A DNA stretch of 34,408 bases. Origin: an uncultured euryarchaeote (GTDB lineage Archaea; Thermoplasmatota; Poseidoniia; Poseidoniales; Poseidoniaceae). Shown here piece after piece: positions 23,416 to 31,752 of the stretch. The position numbers and the translations under genes were made by a program. Numbering within the stretch: the stretch's first letter is position 1; each line of letters begins with the position of its first letter. Where the stretch lies: positions 1 to 34,408 of the forward strand of contig CALBFP010000210.1 in NCBI GenBank assembly GCA_937894115.1, read 5' to 3'. A model generated the notes under the pieces. That model was not told the DNA's origin and did not search any database. It saw only the letters and a list, made by a program, of their open reading frames with translations.

Positions 23416-25800
23416 ATGCGAACCGCAACGAGCATCGTCTTTTGCTTGCTTTTGACATCATTGCTGTTTCCACTTGTTCCTGTGACAGCCAGTCTTATTG
23501 ATGCTGGACAGACCGAGCAAATCGGTGAAAAAGTCGTTGCTTGGGAGCAAATGAATGACGGTAAAGTGTTGATGGTAACCGAGGGCGGTATCTTGAGCGT
23601 CAACTCGTTTGAAGCCGGAACCCACACTGAAGTGTGGAATCTTGATTTGAACGTAACCGCAAATTCTGCAAGGATTGACTCTGGAGCAAACCTCGTGGCC
23701 ATTGCACACAATTCTGGCGTCGTTATCGTTCAACTCACGCAACAAGTCATAACCCAGTACATCAACACAAGCAATCCGGTTGATGCTGTAGACTGGGACA
23801 ACGATGGCGATGTGTGGGTAGGTTACTTCGCCGGGCTTCGTCGTGCAGACGAATGGGCAGAAGGAGCACCTACTGGAATTGCAACCAATTCTCACACAGG
23901 AGGAATGAAGACCATGCTTGTCACCTCGACAGGCGACGTTCTTACTGGAGGTTACGATAACCGTGTCAAAATCACCTCAAATTCAGGTACACTTCTTCAA
24001 CAGTTAACCGACATGAACTCTGCTGTTAACGTCATCGAAATAGACGCTGAGGGGCGCCTTCTTGTCGGTACTGCTGGAGGGGAATTGTATCGATACAACC
24101 TGACGGATTACTCGTTTGAAATGCTCTCGATTTCAAACAGTCCACAACTTGTTTACCTCAAACAAATCGATTCGTTAACGTACCATGTTGGAACTCAGTC
24201 AGGTGAGATTATTGAAGTTGGAACAACGACCTTCACAGAAGGAGAAACCTACGATACAAGCGGCAAAGTAATCGGTTCAATCAAAGGCCTGAACGGAGAG
24301 ATCTACATCGTTTCAGGCTTTTCTTCATCAACACGTGTCCATCTGTTTGATGTCGATAGTGATGGAGACGGTGTAACCGACGCGCTCGACGCCTTCCCAA
24401 ACGATTCCACTGAAACACTCGACAGCGATGGAGACGGTGTTGGAGACAATTCGGATGAATTCCCTAATTTGGCCGATGAATCGGTTGACTCCGATGGTGA
24501 CGGGGTTGGAGACAACACCGACATGTTCCCTGATAACGGCGACCAAACCATCGACAGTGATGGTGACGGCTATGGAGACAACAGTGAGGGGCAAGATGGT
24601 GATGCGTACCCTCTTGATTCATCGCAGTGGCAGGATAACGATCGGGATGGATACGGTGACAATCCAACAGGAACCACGCCTGACGGCTGTCCTACAGTCA
24701 ACGGTTTCTCAACAGAAGATCGCTATGGATGTCCCGACAGTGACCTGGACGGCTACTCCGATCCCGATGAAAATTGGACCACGGTGCAGGGAGCCGATGC
24801 GCTGCCCTCGGATGGAACACAATGGTCCGATGGTGACGGTGACGGCTACGGTGATAATGCGCTTGGTTCGCAACCGGACCAATGCCCAACCACGCCGGGT
24901 AATTCGACCCGTGCATGGTTACCCGATCCCGAAAATCCACAGCAAAACACTGAACTTCCATCGCATGGATGCGAAGACAAGGATGGTGACGGTTGGGCTG
25001 ATGCTTCCGAATCCAATGGAATGGACACCGTCAAAGGAGAATATCTCGATATTGATCGAGACGGTGTGGGTGCAAACTCGGATTACAACGACAACGATGC
25101 GAGGATTCAAACCGAACAGGATCATTGCAACCTCGATTTCACCGACGTTCGAGACGTATGTCAAGGCTGGCGAACGCCCGCTTACGCTCAATACGTAGCA
25201 GACCAAATCGCTGCAAATCAGACCCCAACGACCTTCTCAAGTTGGAACTCAACGGGCAACGACGACTCCACTTCAGCATCTGGAGAGGAATGGTATCAGA
25301 GTGAAGCCATGACCGATGCGCTCGTATACGGTGGAATTATTTTCGGAGGATTAACCGTTGTCATCATCATCGTTTCGATGCTCATGGGACGCCGAAAAGC
25401 ATCAACAGAGTCCAAAAAATACGGTGGTGCTTTGTCGAGCTCCGCTGCAATGAGTGAGGCGCTTGATGGAACAGCAGGATCCTCAGCAACGGGTGGAATT
25501 GATTCGGATTCTCTTTGGGACGATGAGGTAAAACCTCTCGATATGGAGGAAAAACAGGAATTGGCCATCGATTCCAGTGATTTGGCTGCGGAGGAATCAA
25601 CAGCTGAAGGGATGCCTGACGTTGAGGACGCTGCGATGGATGAACCTGAAGCACCTGTAGAAGAGCCAGTGAGTGAAGTACCGAGTCAAGCGCCGAGTGA
25701 AGCTCCTCCACTGCCATCGTCAGGATTGCCAGAAGGCTGGACCATGGAACAATGGAAATGGTACGGTCATGAGTACCTTGCAAAGTACGGTAAGGATTGA
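23416..25800 (+). CDS. Secreted protein with beta-propeller, Ca-binding type 3 repeats and membrane anchor
   Basis: A protein of 794 residues. A signal peptide (about 1-25) is followed by a WD40/PQQ-like beta-propeller (about 30-305; VDAVDWDNDGDVWVG and TSTGDVLTGGYDNRVKI resemble blades). Thrombospondin type 3-like Ca-binding repeats (DSDGDGVGDN and variants) run from 314 to about 560. A Cys pair sits near DQCPTTPG, which suggests disulfides in the later repeats. A single membrane helix lies at about 634-657 (GGIIFGGLTVVIIIVSMLMG), followed by an acidic and Pro-rich cytoplasmic linker. The protein ends in a compact Trp-rich motif, LPEGWTMEQWKWYGHEYLAK. The outside is therefore Ca-dependent and probably adhesive or ligand-binding, and the inside ends in a short conserved-looking motif. 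No enzyme motif was found. The gene is convergent and abutting with the minus-strand gene at 25801. Confidence 0.85.
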   Translation: MRTATSIVFCLLLTSLLFPLVPVTASLIDAGQTEQIGEKVVAWEQMNDGKVLMVTEGGILSVNSFEAGTHTEVWNLDLNVTANSARIDSGANLVAIAHNSGVVIVQLTQQVITQYINTSNPVDAVDWDNDGDVWVGYFAGLRRADEWAEGAPTGIATNSHTGGMKTMLVTSTGDVLTGGYDNRVKITSNSGTLLQQLTDMNSAVNVIEIDAEGRLLVGTAGGELYRYNLTDYSFEMLSISNSPQLVYLKQIDSLTYHVGTQSGEIIEVGTTTFTEGETYDTSGKVIGSIKGLNGEIYIVSGFSSSTRVHLFDVDSDGDGVTDALDAFPNDSTETLDSDGDGVGDNSDEFPNLADESVDSDGDGVGDNTDMFPDNGDQTIDSDGDGYGDNSEGQDGDAYPLDSSQWQDNDRDGYGDNPTGTTPDGCPTVNGFSTEDRYGCPDSDLDGYSDPDENWTTVQGADALPSDGTQWSDGDGDGYGDNALGSQPDQCPTTPGNSTRAWLPDPENPQQNTELPSHGCEDKDGDGWADASESNGMDTVKGEYLDIDRDGVGANSDYNDNDARIQTEQDHCNLDFTDVRDVCQGWRTPAYAQYVADQIAANQTPTTFSSWNSTGNDDSTSASGEEWYQSEAMTDALVYGGIIFGGLTVVIIIVSMLMGRRKASTESKKYGGALSSSAAMSEALDGTAGSSATGGIDSDSLWDDEVKPLDMEEKQELAIDSSDLAAEESTAEGMPDVEDAAMDEPEAPVEEPVSEVPSQAPSEAPPLPSSGLPEGWTMEQWKWYGHEYLAKYGKD
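24355..25092 (+). repeat. Tandem Ca-binding-repeat coding array
   Basis: Repeated GATAGTGATGGAGACGG-type units encode DxDxDGxxDxxD loops. The first four copies (24355-24590) are nearly regular at 66-75 nt. Later copies diverge and are separated by longer inserts. The repeats keep the reading frame, so they are protein repeats and not a DNA element. They could still promote slippage or copy-number change between strains. Confidence 0.75.
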
Positions 25801-26055
25801 TTATCGCCAGACGATTGGAAGACTCGATCGCAATGTTCCGAGTTCACTTCCCGAATAGATGGGCTTGCCGTCTTCCTTTACAACATTCATAATCAACCAT
25901 AGTACGGCATTCCACGATTTGTTTTCTGCAAACAACTCGACTTCACCGGTCGCTGCGGCGATGAGCAACTTCGCTTCATCTGTTTCTCCATCAAACATGG
26001 CACGTATCAATTGCTTGGTAGTGAACATGTAACCGGATGGGCGCCATGCCATCAT
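25801..26055 (-). CDS. Small PIN-like protein lacking the catalytic aspartate
   Basis: An 84-residue protein. FTTKQLIRAMFDGETDEAKLL and GEVELFAENKSWNAVLWLI follow the pattern of the first half of VapC-type PIN domains (vDTNvLiral, then ELvvse, then lwvL). The expected DTN is replaced by TTK, so the first metal-binding Asp is missing. The protein ends well short of a normal PIN domain of about 130 residues. If the relation is real, the protein is catalytically dead. ATG 26055 is chosen over GTG 26064 because the GTG lies inside the Shine-Dalgarno GAGGTGA. That ribosome-binding site overlaps the stop codon of the upstream gene, so translation is coupled. Family assignment is tentative; it may simply be an unknown small protein. 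Confidence 0.55.
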   Translation of the reverse strand: MMAWRPSGYMFTTKQLIRAMFDGETDEAKLLIAAATGEVELFAENKSWNAVLWLIMNVVKEDGKPIYSGSELGTLRSSLPIVWR

Positions 26056-26065
26056 GATGCTCACC

Positions 26066-26293
26066 TCAAACCTCGAATGGAGCCATATTCAATCGGCTCA
26101 CTAAGTGGTCAACATTGACGTCTGCAACACGCTGCAGATGCTCACGTAACGTATCGATTTCGCCTCGCATTCGAGCCATTTTATGCACCCGAATCAGGTC
26201 TTCAAGCAATGCGTTAACGCTTTTGTGCCCGCTTACCGATCTCATGGTATTCAATTGCCTTCGAACTTCATAACTTACGCTGATTGAGGTCAT
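26066..26293 (-). CDS. Ribbon-helix-helix DNA-binding protein
   Basis: A 75-residue protein. The first half follows the ribbon-helix-helix pattern: beta strand TSISVSYEV, helix RRQLNTMRSV, turn GHKS, and helix VNALLEDLIRVHKMA. The remainder is a helix (EIDTLREHLQRVADVN) that could mediate dimerisation or bind a partner. Such proteins serve as VapB antitoxins or as ParG/SegB-type centromere-binding partners of ParA. Start 26293 has GGAG 5 nt upstream and yields the typical short N-terminus; ATG 26308 would add five residues. It lies 99 nt behind ParA on the same strand and is followed by the coupled PIN-like gene, so either role is open. Confidence 0.7.
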   Translation of the reverse strand: MTSISVSYEVRRQLNTMRSVSGHKSVNALLEDLIRVHKMARMRGEIDTLREHLQRVADVNVDHLVSRLNMAPFEV

Positions 26294-26392
26294 CCCTTCT
26301 CCTGTCATTTGTGCATCCCAGACTTCAATAATTCGCTTCCCTACTTAACCCAACCGCGCGAATGAACGACGCTCATGTCGATTTTCAAACCA

Positions 26393-27349
26393 TTATCGCC
26401 GATTGGAGAGCAATTTTGGATGTTCTTTGACTCCAAATTCACGTCGCATTTCCTTGACCCGATTGTGAAATTCTTTGGCTAAAGTCCAGTATTCAAGAGA
26501 ACCTGCCCCCGCACCGCTTGCTCGAGGTTCGTTGAGAAGCACGGTTGGTGCACCACTCCACGGCGCTTCGGCAACCTTGACCAGTCGCCGAATCGTGGTG
26601 TTGAACACCTTGTTTGGAATCTTTCTCGAAACTTCGGTGCACACATGACGACTGAGTTTCGATCGAGCGTCAACCATCGTCATGGCCACACCGAAAATCT
26701 TCAGGTTGCGATTGATGCGTTTCTGGATCATTTTAATCGAATTCATCAACATACTGAAGCCTTCAAGTGCATAATATTCAGCCTGGACGGGAACCATGAC
26801 CCAGTTTGCTGCACACATTGCGTTGATCGACAAAAGCCCAAGTGAAGGCGGTGTGTCAATGATGATGTAATCGAATTCATCGATGATTGGTTCAAGTCCT
26901 TCTCGTAGACGTGTTTCACGACCAATCTTGTGCGAGAGTTCAATCTCAGCCCCCGAAAGGTGGATGTCGCTTGGGAGCAGCCACAGATTCTTGATGTCAA
27001 GATTCTTTGGAGCCTTTTTGCCTTGTCGCAAAATAAACGCTTTTTGCATCGCATCGCTTAATTCTCGAGGCGTTAGAAGATATTCTTCCATTAGTGGAAG
27101 CGGTTCACCCGAGTCGTTGGCGAGGACGTCGTAAGCTGTCTTTCGGATGTTTTTCTTTTCAACACCGAACGATGTCGCACAGTTGCCTTGTGGATCGAGA
27201 TCGATGAGCAGAACTTTTGCGGGTGGAACACCCTGTTTTCGAGAACCTTTTGCAAGTGCAGCAGCGAGATTAACGGCTGTTGTCGTCTTTGCACAACCAC
27301 CTTTCTGGTTGGCGACAGCGATGACCATTTTGTAAGGGCTCATCGTCAT
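26393..27349 (-). CDS. parA: ParA/Soj-family ATPase
   Basis: A deviant-Walker ATPase of 318 residues. The N-terminal KGGCAKTT carries the signature lysine K16 and the P-loop lysine K21. The switch regions read LLIDLDPQGN and IIIDTPPSLG, and SKLSRHVCTEV plus the VKVAEAPWSG end are typical of chromosomal ParA/Soj. Such proteins polymerise or dimerise on DNA in an ATP-dependent way to segregate chromosomes or position cargo. No helix-turn-helix is fused at the N-terminus and no ParB is adjacent; the next gene is a ribbon-helix-helix protein. ATG 27349 with GAGGCGAG upstream is preferred over the TTG at 27370. The MoxR gene ends 71 nt upstream. Confidence 0.9.
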   Translation of the reverse strand: MTMSPYKMVIAVANQKGGCAKTTTAVNLAAALAKGSRKQGVPPAKVLLIDLDPQGNCATSFGVEKKNIRKTAYDVLANDSGEPLPLMEEYLLTPRELSDAMQKAFILRQGKKAPKNLDIKNLWLLPSDIHLSGAEIELSHKIGRETRLREGLEPIIDEFDYIIIDTPPSLGLLSINAMCAANWVMVPVQAEYYALEGFSMLMNSIKMIQKRINRNLKIFGVAMTMVDARSKLSRHVCTEVSRKIPNKVFNTTIRRLVKVAEAPWSGAPTVLLNEPRASGAGAGSLEYWTLAKEFHNRVKEMRREFGVKEHPKLLSNRR

Positions 27350-27419
27350 CTTGGCTCGCCTCGTATTCAACCACAGGCGTCACCTGTTTTGAACTTCGGC
27401 ATGGATTCGAATTTGAACC

Positions 27420-28421
27420 TCAGGAAATTACAGGGACTGGAACTTCCGAGAGTATCTTTCGAACAATGTGCATGCCCGTAATTCCTCGAATCTTTGCTTC
27501 TGGCTTCATTACAATACGGTGGCTAATGATTTGCAGCGCAATACCTTTGATATCGTCCGGAATAACATAGTTTCGTCCAGCGATTGCAGCAGCAGCACGA
27601 CCGGTCTTGAACAGCGATTGAGACGCACGAGGCGATGCACCATTGACAACGCGATGGTCTTCTCTCGTTCGTTGAACAATCTCAACGATGTAGGCAAGGA
27701 TGGCAGGGTCAACATGGACGGTTTCAAGTGCCTTTTGCATTGCAACAACTTTCTTTGGCGAGGTGATTTGTTCAACATCGTGTTGATCTTTTCCACGCAG
27801 CTTTCGGCGAGCGAGAATCGCTTTCTCTTCAGCACGGTCAGGATATCCCATGCTCATCTTCATCAGGAATCGGTCCATTTGTGCTTCAGGTAGAGGGTAG
27901 GTTCCTTCCTGTTCGATTGGGTTTTGTGTTGCAAGAACAACAAACGGTGCAGGAAGTTTGTGCGTAATTCCTTCAATAGTGACTTGCTTTTCTTCCATCG
28001 CTTCAAGCAGCGCTGCTTGCGTTTTTGGAGGCGCCCGGTTAATCTCGTCAGCCAGCAAAATGTTGGAGAAGAGAGGCCCCGCACGAAGTTTGAAATCTCC
28101 CGATTTCTGATCGTACATGTAGGTGCCCATGATGTCGGAGGGGAGCAAGTCAGGTGTGAATTGAACACGCTTGAATTTACAACCAAGCGCACGTGCAAAG
28201 GTGTTTGCGAGAAGGGTCTTTGCAAGACCTGGGAAATCTTCCAACAGCATGTTTCCATTGGAGAGGATACCGACAGTAACTCTTCGCAAATTTTCGTTCT
28301 TACCAATAATGACTTTGCTTACTTCATTCATCAGCCCGTTCGAGATATCAGCAACGGTTCGAATCAAGTCTTGCGTACGGGCGTCTCCACCCGCATTTCC
28401 TTGTGAAAATCCTGCATCCAT
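27420..28421 (-). CDS. MoxR-type AAA+ ATPase
   Basis: AAA+ chaperone-like ATPase of 333 residues. Walker A is in EDFPGLAKTL (K68, T69), and Walker B is ILLADEINRAPPK (D125, E126). The sensor region reads FVVLATQNPIEQEGTYPLPEAQMDRF, the classic MoxR stretch. The C-terminal lid has SPRASQSLFKTGRAAA. MoxR proteins help mature or activate partner complexes, usually with a von Willebrand or DUF58 protein encoded next door. No such partner is present here, so the client is unknown. AAGGTGA lies 6 nt before the ATG. Confidence 0.92.
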   Translation of the reverse strand: MDAGFSQGNAGGDARTQDLIRTVADISNGLMNEVSKVIIGKNENLRRVTVGILSNGNMLLEDFPGLAKTLLANTFARALGCKFKRVQFTPDLLPSDIMGTYMYDQKSGDFKLRAGPLFSNILLADEINRAPPKTQAALLEAMEEKQVTIEGITHKLPAPFVVLATQNPIEQEGTYPLPEAQMDRFLMKMSMGYPDRAEEKAILARRKLRGKDQHDVEQITSPKKVVAMQKALETVHVDPAILAYIVEIVQRTREDHRVVNGASPRASQSLFKTGRAAAAIAGRNYVIPDDIKGIALQIISHRIVMKPEAKIRGITGMHIVRKILSEVPVPVIS

Positions 28422-28502
28422 GGTCGTTCACCTTCGTAGTAACAAAATGGAATCCGCATGACATGATACTTGAATGTATGCCGTTGTTACGTCGAACACA
28501 CA

Positions 28503-30323
28503 TCAGCCAACATGCCGTCGGCCCCAAAAATGATCGTCTTTGCGGTGAAGGGAAACGATTTCTTCAAGGATTTCTTTCTCCCGTTCAGTCAATTCGACTT
28601 TAGCAAGACGAGGTACGTGCGATTCTGGGATGTCGACGTAAAACTCATCCAACTCTTCGATGTGACGACCGACGGTTGGACCCATAACGGCCACTGCAAC
28701 TTCTTCACCCTGTTTTGCCTCCTTGAGGTCTTCGCTTGCGCGAGAACGCAAACTCTTGATCTGTCCAATTGGCGTTCCGTCTAGCTTCATCAGCCGTTGG
28801 CCGATGTGAACACGACCTGCGAGAACGCGCATGCCGACGATAGCTGGGCCCTTGTTGCGGAAGGTATGATTTTCGAGATAGAGGAGTTTGCCAGGATAGA
28901 CGAGGTTTTCACGTGCTGCTGCATCCATGGATTGTTTGGTTTTCTCTTTCCATTCTTCAAATTGGTCGATGATGTGGAAAATGATGTCGCCACCAATCCA
29001 GGTTACACCATCGTCGCTTTGGTTAAGGTGTTCCTGTACCTCGTTGTTCGGTTCGACTGAGAAACCAATGATGATTTTGTTCAAACGGCTGTTTGCAGAT
29101 TCTGCAGTCATGACATCCCGTTTGTTGACCGGACCTACGGTTGCACGACGGATGGGGACGTCGATTTTTTCCAATTCGAAAGCAAGTGCTTCCAGACCGC
29201 CGATAGTATCCGCTTTGATAACAACCCCTTCTTCGTCAAGTTCAACAGAAACCTGCGTCTCTCTCTTGGCTGCTTCCCGTGCTTCATCACTTGCAAGCCG
29301 AATGGTTGAACCAACCAGTGCTTTGTCGAGACCTTGTCCGATAATTTTGACCCCTGCTGCTGCATGTATGGTTTCCACAGATTCCCAGCGGTCACCCGCA
29401 TCCCGCATTTCAGACATTCCTCGTGCTTTTTTCAAGCCCTTGACGCGAACATCGAAGGGTCCATCAGCGCTTACCACCGTAATGTAGTCGCCCGTGTTGA
29501 GCGTACCTCTATGAAGAATGACATCGATGGTTTTGCCCATACCAGTCTCATCTTTCATTTCAAGAATCGTTCCTTCTGCGGGACCAATTGTGTCGGTTAA
29601 ACGCTCTTCAAGGAAACGTTCTGCTAATCCTACAGTAACGGTCAGTAGGTCCTGGAGACCTTCACCTTCTTTCGCCGACATCGGTACAAAAGGGAACGAT
29701 TTCCTGAAATCCTTGATTTGGTCGTAACGCTCGAGATTGATTCCATGCTCCGAGACTTGGCCCACAAGTTTCCAGTATCGATCCTGAAACAGGTCAATGA
29801 CATCTTTACGTTGATCTTTCATCGATTCGATAAAGGAACGATTGCGTTCGCAAATCCAACCATGGATGCGATCAATTTTGTTCCCAGCAATCACAAACGG
29901 TGTTTTGGTTTGCTTGAGGATGTTGATGGATTCAATGGTTTGCGGTTGCAACCCTTCCATAATGTCAACCACGAGTATAGCAATGTCTGCAAGAGCGCCA
30001 CCACGGCTTCGCAGCGATGCAAACGAGTGGTGGCCGGGTGTATCGATAAAGAGCAATCCGGGCGATTTGAACGGTCGGCCCCCCATCAATTTCGAACAGG
30101 TTTCGTTGAGTACTTGAGCAGGAACTTCAGTCGCACCAATGTGCTGTGTAATTCCTCCAGCCTCTCGGTCCATGACACTTGCTTGACGATTCCTTCCAAG
30201 CGATCGGACCAAATCCAAGACACTGGTTTTCCCGTGATCGACATGACCAAGGACCGATACAATGGGTTGGCGGTTTTCACCCCGAACGTCATGTTCGTCC
30301 TCGTTCACGTTTGTTTCGTCCAT
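28503..30323 (-). CDS. infB: Translation initiation factor aIF5B
   Basis: GTPase that promotes subunit joining and initiator-tRNA positioning; 606 residues, normal for archaeal aIF5B. G1 is GHVDHGKT (26-33), G3 is DTPGHHSF and G4 is NKID. Domain II and the long helix to domain IV are complete, including the VIVGMRVLAGR-like stretch (IVGMRVLAGRV) near residue 520. No intein interrupts it. It is the last gene of the L7Ae-S28e-L24e-Ndk-aIF5B operon. Its GGAGG ribosome-binding site lies in a small hairpin (30331-30343), 7 nt before the ATG, so initiation may be tuned independently of the upstream genes. Confidence 0.97.
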   Translation of the reverse strand: MDETNVNEDEHDVRGENRQPIVSVLGHVDHGKTSVLDLVRSLGRNRQASVMDREAGGITQHIGATEVPAQVLNETCSKLMGGRPFKSPGLLFIDTPGHHSFASLRSRGGALADIAILVVDIMEGLQPQTIESINILKQTKTPFVIAGNKIDRIHGWICERNRSFIESMKDQRKDVIDLFQDRYWKLVGQVSEHGINLERYDQIKDFRKSFPFVPMSAKEGEGLQDLLTVTVGLAERFLEERLTDTIGPAEGTILEMKDETGMGKTIDVILHRGTLNTGDYITVVSADGPFDVRVKGLKKARGMSEMRDAGDRWESVETIHAAAGVKIIGQGLDKALVGSTIRLASDEAREAAKRETQVSVELDEEGVVIKADTIGGLEALAFELEKIDVPIRRATVGPVNKRDVMTAESANSRLNKIIIGFSVEPNNEVQEHLNQSDDGVTWIGGDIIFHIIDQFEEWKEKTKQSMDAAARENLVYPGKLLYLENHTFRNKGPAIVGMRVLAGRVHIGQRLMKLDGTPIGQIKSLRSRASEDLKEAKQGEEVAVAVMGPTVGRHIEELDEFYVDIPESHVPRLAKVELTEREKEILEEIVSLHRKDDHFWGRRHVG

Positions 30324-30330
30324 GCGAATG

Positions 30331-30343
30331 CCTCCTAGGGAGG
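30331..30343 (-). promoter_or_regulatory. Hairpin pairing the aIF5B Shine-Dalgarno
   Basis: On the minus strand CCTCC (30343-30339), loop CTA, and GGAGG (30335-30331) form a perfect 5-bp GC-rich stem. GGAGG is the Shine-Dalgarno of aIF5B. The complementary arm is the anti-Shine-Dalgarno sequence itself, in the 31-nt gap after ndk. The stem is short and its stability is uncertain. Confidence 0.45.
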
Positions 30344-30354
30344 AAAATAGAAAT

Positions 30355-30801
30355 TCACTCGTAGACCCAAGTTCCCATGGTGTTTTCCCAAGTCATCAAG
30401 CCTTCAGGGAACCAGAGGCCGAGTTCAAACGCTGCTGTTTCAGGAGCATCAGAACCGTGAATCATGTTGTATCCCATGTCCATGCCAAAGTCACCACGAA
30501 TGGTGCCTGGTTCTGCTTCACGTCCATTGGTCGAACCAATGAGTTTACGAGCTACGGAAATAGCATCACGTCCTTCCCAAGCCATGCAAACAACCGGTCC
30601 AGATGTGACAAACTTGATCAATCCAGGGAAAAACGGACGTTCCTTGTGCACATCATAGTGTTGACGAGCGATTTCTTCGCTAGGAACCATCGATTTAAGC
30701 CCGACCAGTTTGAGACCTTTTCGTTCAAATCGATTGATAATTTCTCCGACGAGTCCTCGTTGTACACCGTCAGGCTTGACCATAATGTAGGTTGTTTCCA
30801 T
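30355..30801 (-). CDS. ndk: Nucleoside diphosphate kinase
   Basis: Transfers the gamma phosphate between nucleotides to balance NTP and dNTP pools. At 148 residues it is full length. The family signatures are [14 protein letters not shown] at the start and [12 protein letters not shown], with the phosphorylated active-site His in NMIHGSD. KPDG and a [10 protein letters not shown] stretch are also intact. GTG 30810 lies in the GGTGA Shine-Dalgarno, so ATG 30801, 6 nt further on, is the start. Position four of five in the ribosomal-protein operon is the usual archaeal one. Confidence 0.97.
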   Translation of the reverse strand: METTYIMVKPDGVQRGLVGEIINRFERKGLKLVGLKSMVPSEEIARQHYDVHKERPFFPGLIKFVTSGPVVCMAWEGRDAISVARKLIGSTNGREAEPGTIRGDFGMDMGYNMIHGSDAPETAAFELGLWFPEGLMTWENTMGTWVYE

Positions 30802-30855
30802 CTTCTTCACCGTCCTTGGCCACTAAGAGGCCCTTTATGAGTTCACCGAATGCAA

Positions 30856-31047
30856 TCAGCGAATACCGCCACGAACATAATGTCGTGTCCACTTGACCTT
30901 TCGGGAGTTGCGGGACAACTTTACCATGTTCTTGCGGGCTTTGCTGTTTTTGAACCACAGTATGCTTCCATCTTTGCGAACAAACATGGTACCTGTGCCA
31001 GGTTCAATTTCTTCTCCGGAGAAAGAACACACTCTTCGTTCTGGCAT
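30856..31047 (-). CDS. rpl24e: Large ribosomal subunit protein eL24
   Basis: Ribosomal protein of 63 residues, matching [29 protein letters not shown] and the basic end of archaeal L24e. Most archaeal L24e proteins carry a four-Cys zinc finger (CSFCG...FCSxKC). Here only the first Cys (C7) remains; the others read Ser (SFSG), Lys and Ala (WFKNSKARK). Zinc binding has therefore been lost, while the fold signature is retained. The start is ATG 31047. The GTG at 31056 belongs to the Shine-Dalgarno AAGGTGA, which overlaps the stop of the preceding gene. Confidence 0.92.
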   Translation of the reverse strand: MPERRVCSFSGEEIEPGTGTMFVRKDGSILWFKNSKARKNMVKLSRNSRKVKWTRHYVRGGIR

Positions 31048-31052
31048 GATGA

Positions 31053-31280
31053 TCACCTTGCATTGAGTTTACGAGCTTCTCGACCCGTGTCCTTGAGCAT
31101 CAAAATGTCGCCCATTCGTACAGGGCCGACAACGTTGCGTGTGATAATTCGTCCAACGTCTCGTGGATTTGGGGCGTCATTGACACGAACCTTGACTTGG
31201 GTTGCTTCGCCGGTCATGCCAGTTCGTCCGACAATTTCGACAACTTCAGCAGGCCAGCCACTTACCGTTTCATCGCTCAT
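31053..31280 (-). CDS. rps28e: Small ribosomal subunit protein eS28
   Basis: OB-fold ribosomal protein of 75 residues, full length. The family signature [15 protein letters not shown] is present, preceded by [15 protein letters not shown] precedes the ATG with 6 nt spacing. Its stop codon overlaps the L24e ribosome-binding site, so the two are coupled. It is the second gene of the L7Ae operon. Confidence 0.97.
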   Translation of the reverse strand: MSDETVSGWPAEVVEIVGRTGMTGEATQVKVRVNDAPNPRDVGRIITRNVVGPVRMGDILMLKDTGREARKLNAR

Positions 31281-31294
31281 TTGAAATCACCCGT

Positions 31295-31666
31295 TCAGTT
31301 CTTGATTCCATTGATTGCTTCAACGACGTTGCTGAACGCTTCTGTGTTGGGTTTGGAAATTTCCATAATTGCAATCGATGCGGTTTTTACACCGTTTGGC
31401 AGTCCTGTTTCTTTGGCAAGGAATTCTTGGCTCGGAACGTATCCGTATGGAATTCCTTTTTCTTCACAAATCAATGGAATGTGGGCCAAAAGTTCGGGCG
31501 GATTAACGTCTTCTGCAAGTACAATGAACTGTGCAGTTCCGCGTTCTGCAGACTTGGTTACTTCGTTACTTCCTTTTTTTATTCGCCCGCCTTGGTTTGC
31601 TCTGATGAGCTCGTATATGTTATCGGCGAGGTCGCTTGGGGTTTCAAATCGTACGTGTACACTCAT
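31295..31666 (-). CDS. rpl7ae: Ribosomal protein eL8 / L7Ae
   Basis: Kink-turn-binding protein of the large ribosomal subunit that is also the core of archaeal box C/D and H/ACA sRNPs and of RNase P. The start MSVHVRFETPSDLA matches the typical MAVYVRFEVPEDL. GRIKKGSNEVTKSAERG and LAEDVNPPELLAHIPLICEE are the RNA-binding signatures. At 123 residues the length is standard. The frame opens earlier (31732), but ATG 31666 is preferred because GAGG lies 9 nt upstream and because of the family start. It heads the five-gene operon. Confidence 0.97.
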   Translation of the reverse strand: MSVHVRFETPSDLADNIYELIRANQGGRIKKGSNEVTKSAERGTAQFIVLAEDVNPPELLAHIPLICEEKGIPYGYVPSQEFLAKETGLPNGVKTASIAIMEISKPNTEAFSNVVEAINGIKN

Positions 31667-31708
31667 TGGATTCATCCTCGTGTGGTATTCGTTGGGCCCA
31701 CACTCGAC

Positions 31709-31716
31709 CATATAAA
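31709..31716 (-). promoter_or_regulatory. TATA box of the L7Ae operon
   Basis: On the minus strand the 8-mer reads TTTATATG, a near-consensus archaeal TATA box. It lies between the end of the PRPP synthetase gene and the L7Ae start, and predicts a transcript start about 20 nt before ATG 31666. The translation operon therefore has its own promoter. Confidence 0.65.
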
Positions 31717-31752
31717 TGCAGTGCAACAGCACCGCACAAGAAAAACAGCCAA

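Noticed and set aside
24355-24590. Regular direct repeats resembling a CRISPR array
   Set aside because: The repeats keep the reading frame and encode DSDGDGVGDN Ca-binding loops. Spacers are not unique DNA and no cas gene is present.
31667-31732. 22 extra N-terminal residues on L7Ae
   Set aside because: The TATA box at 31709-31716 lies inside this extension, and MSVHVRFETPSDL at 31666 matches the family start.
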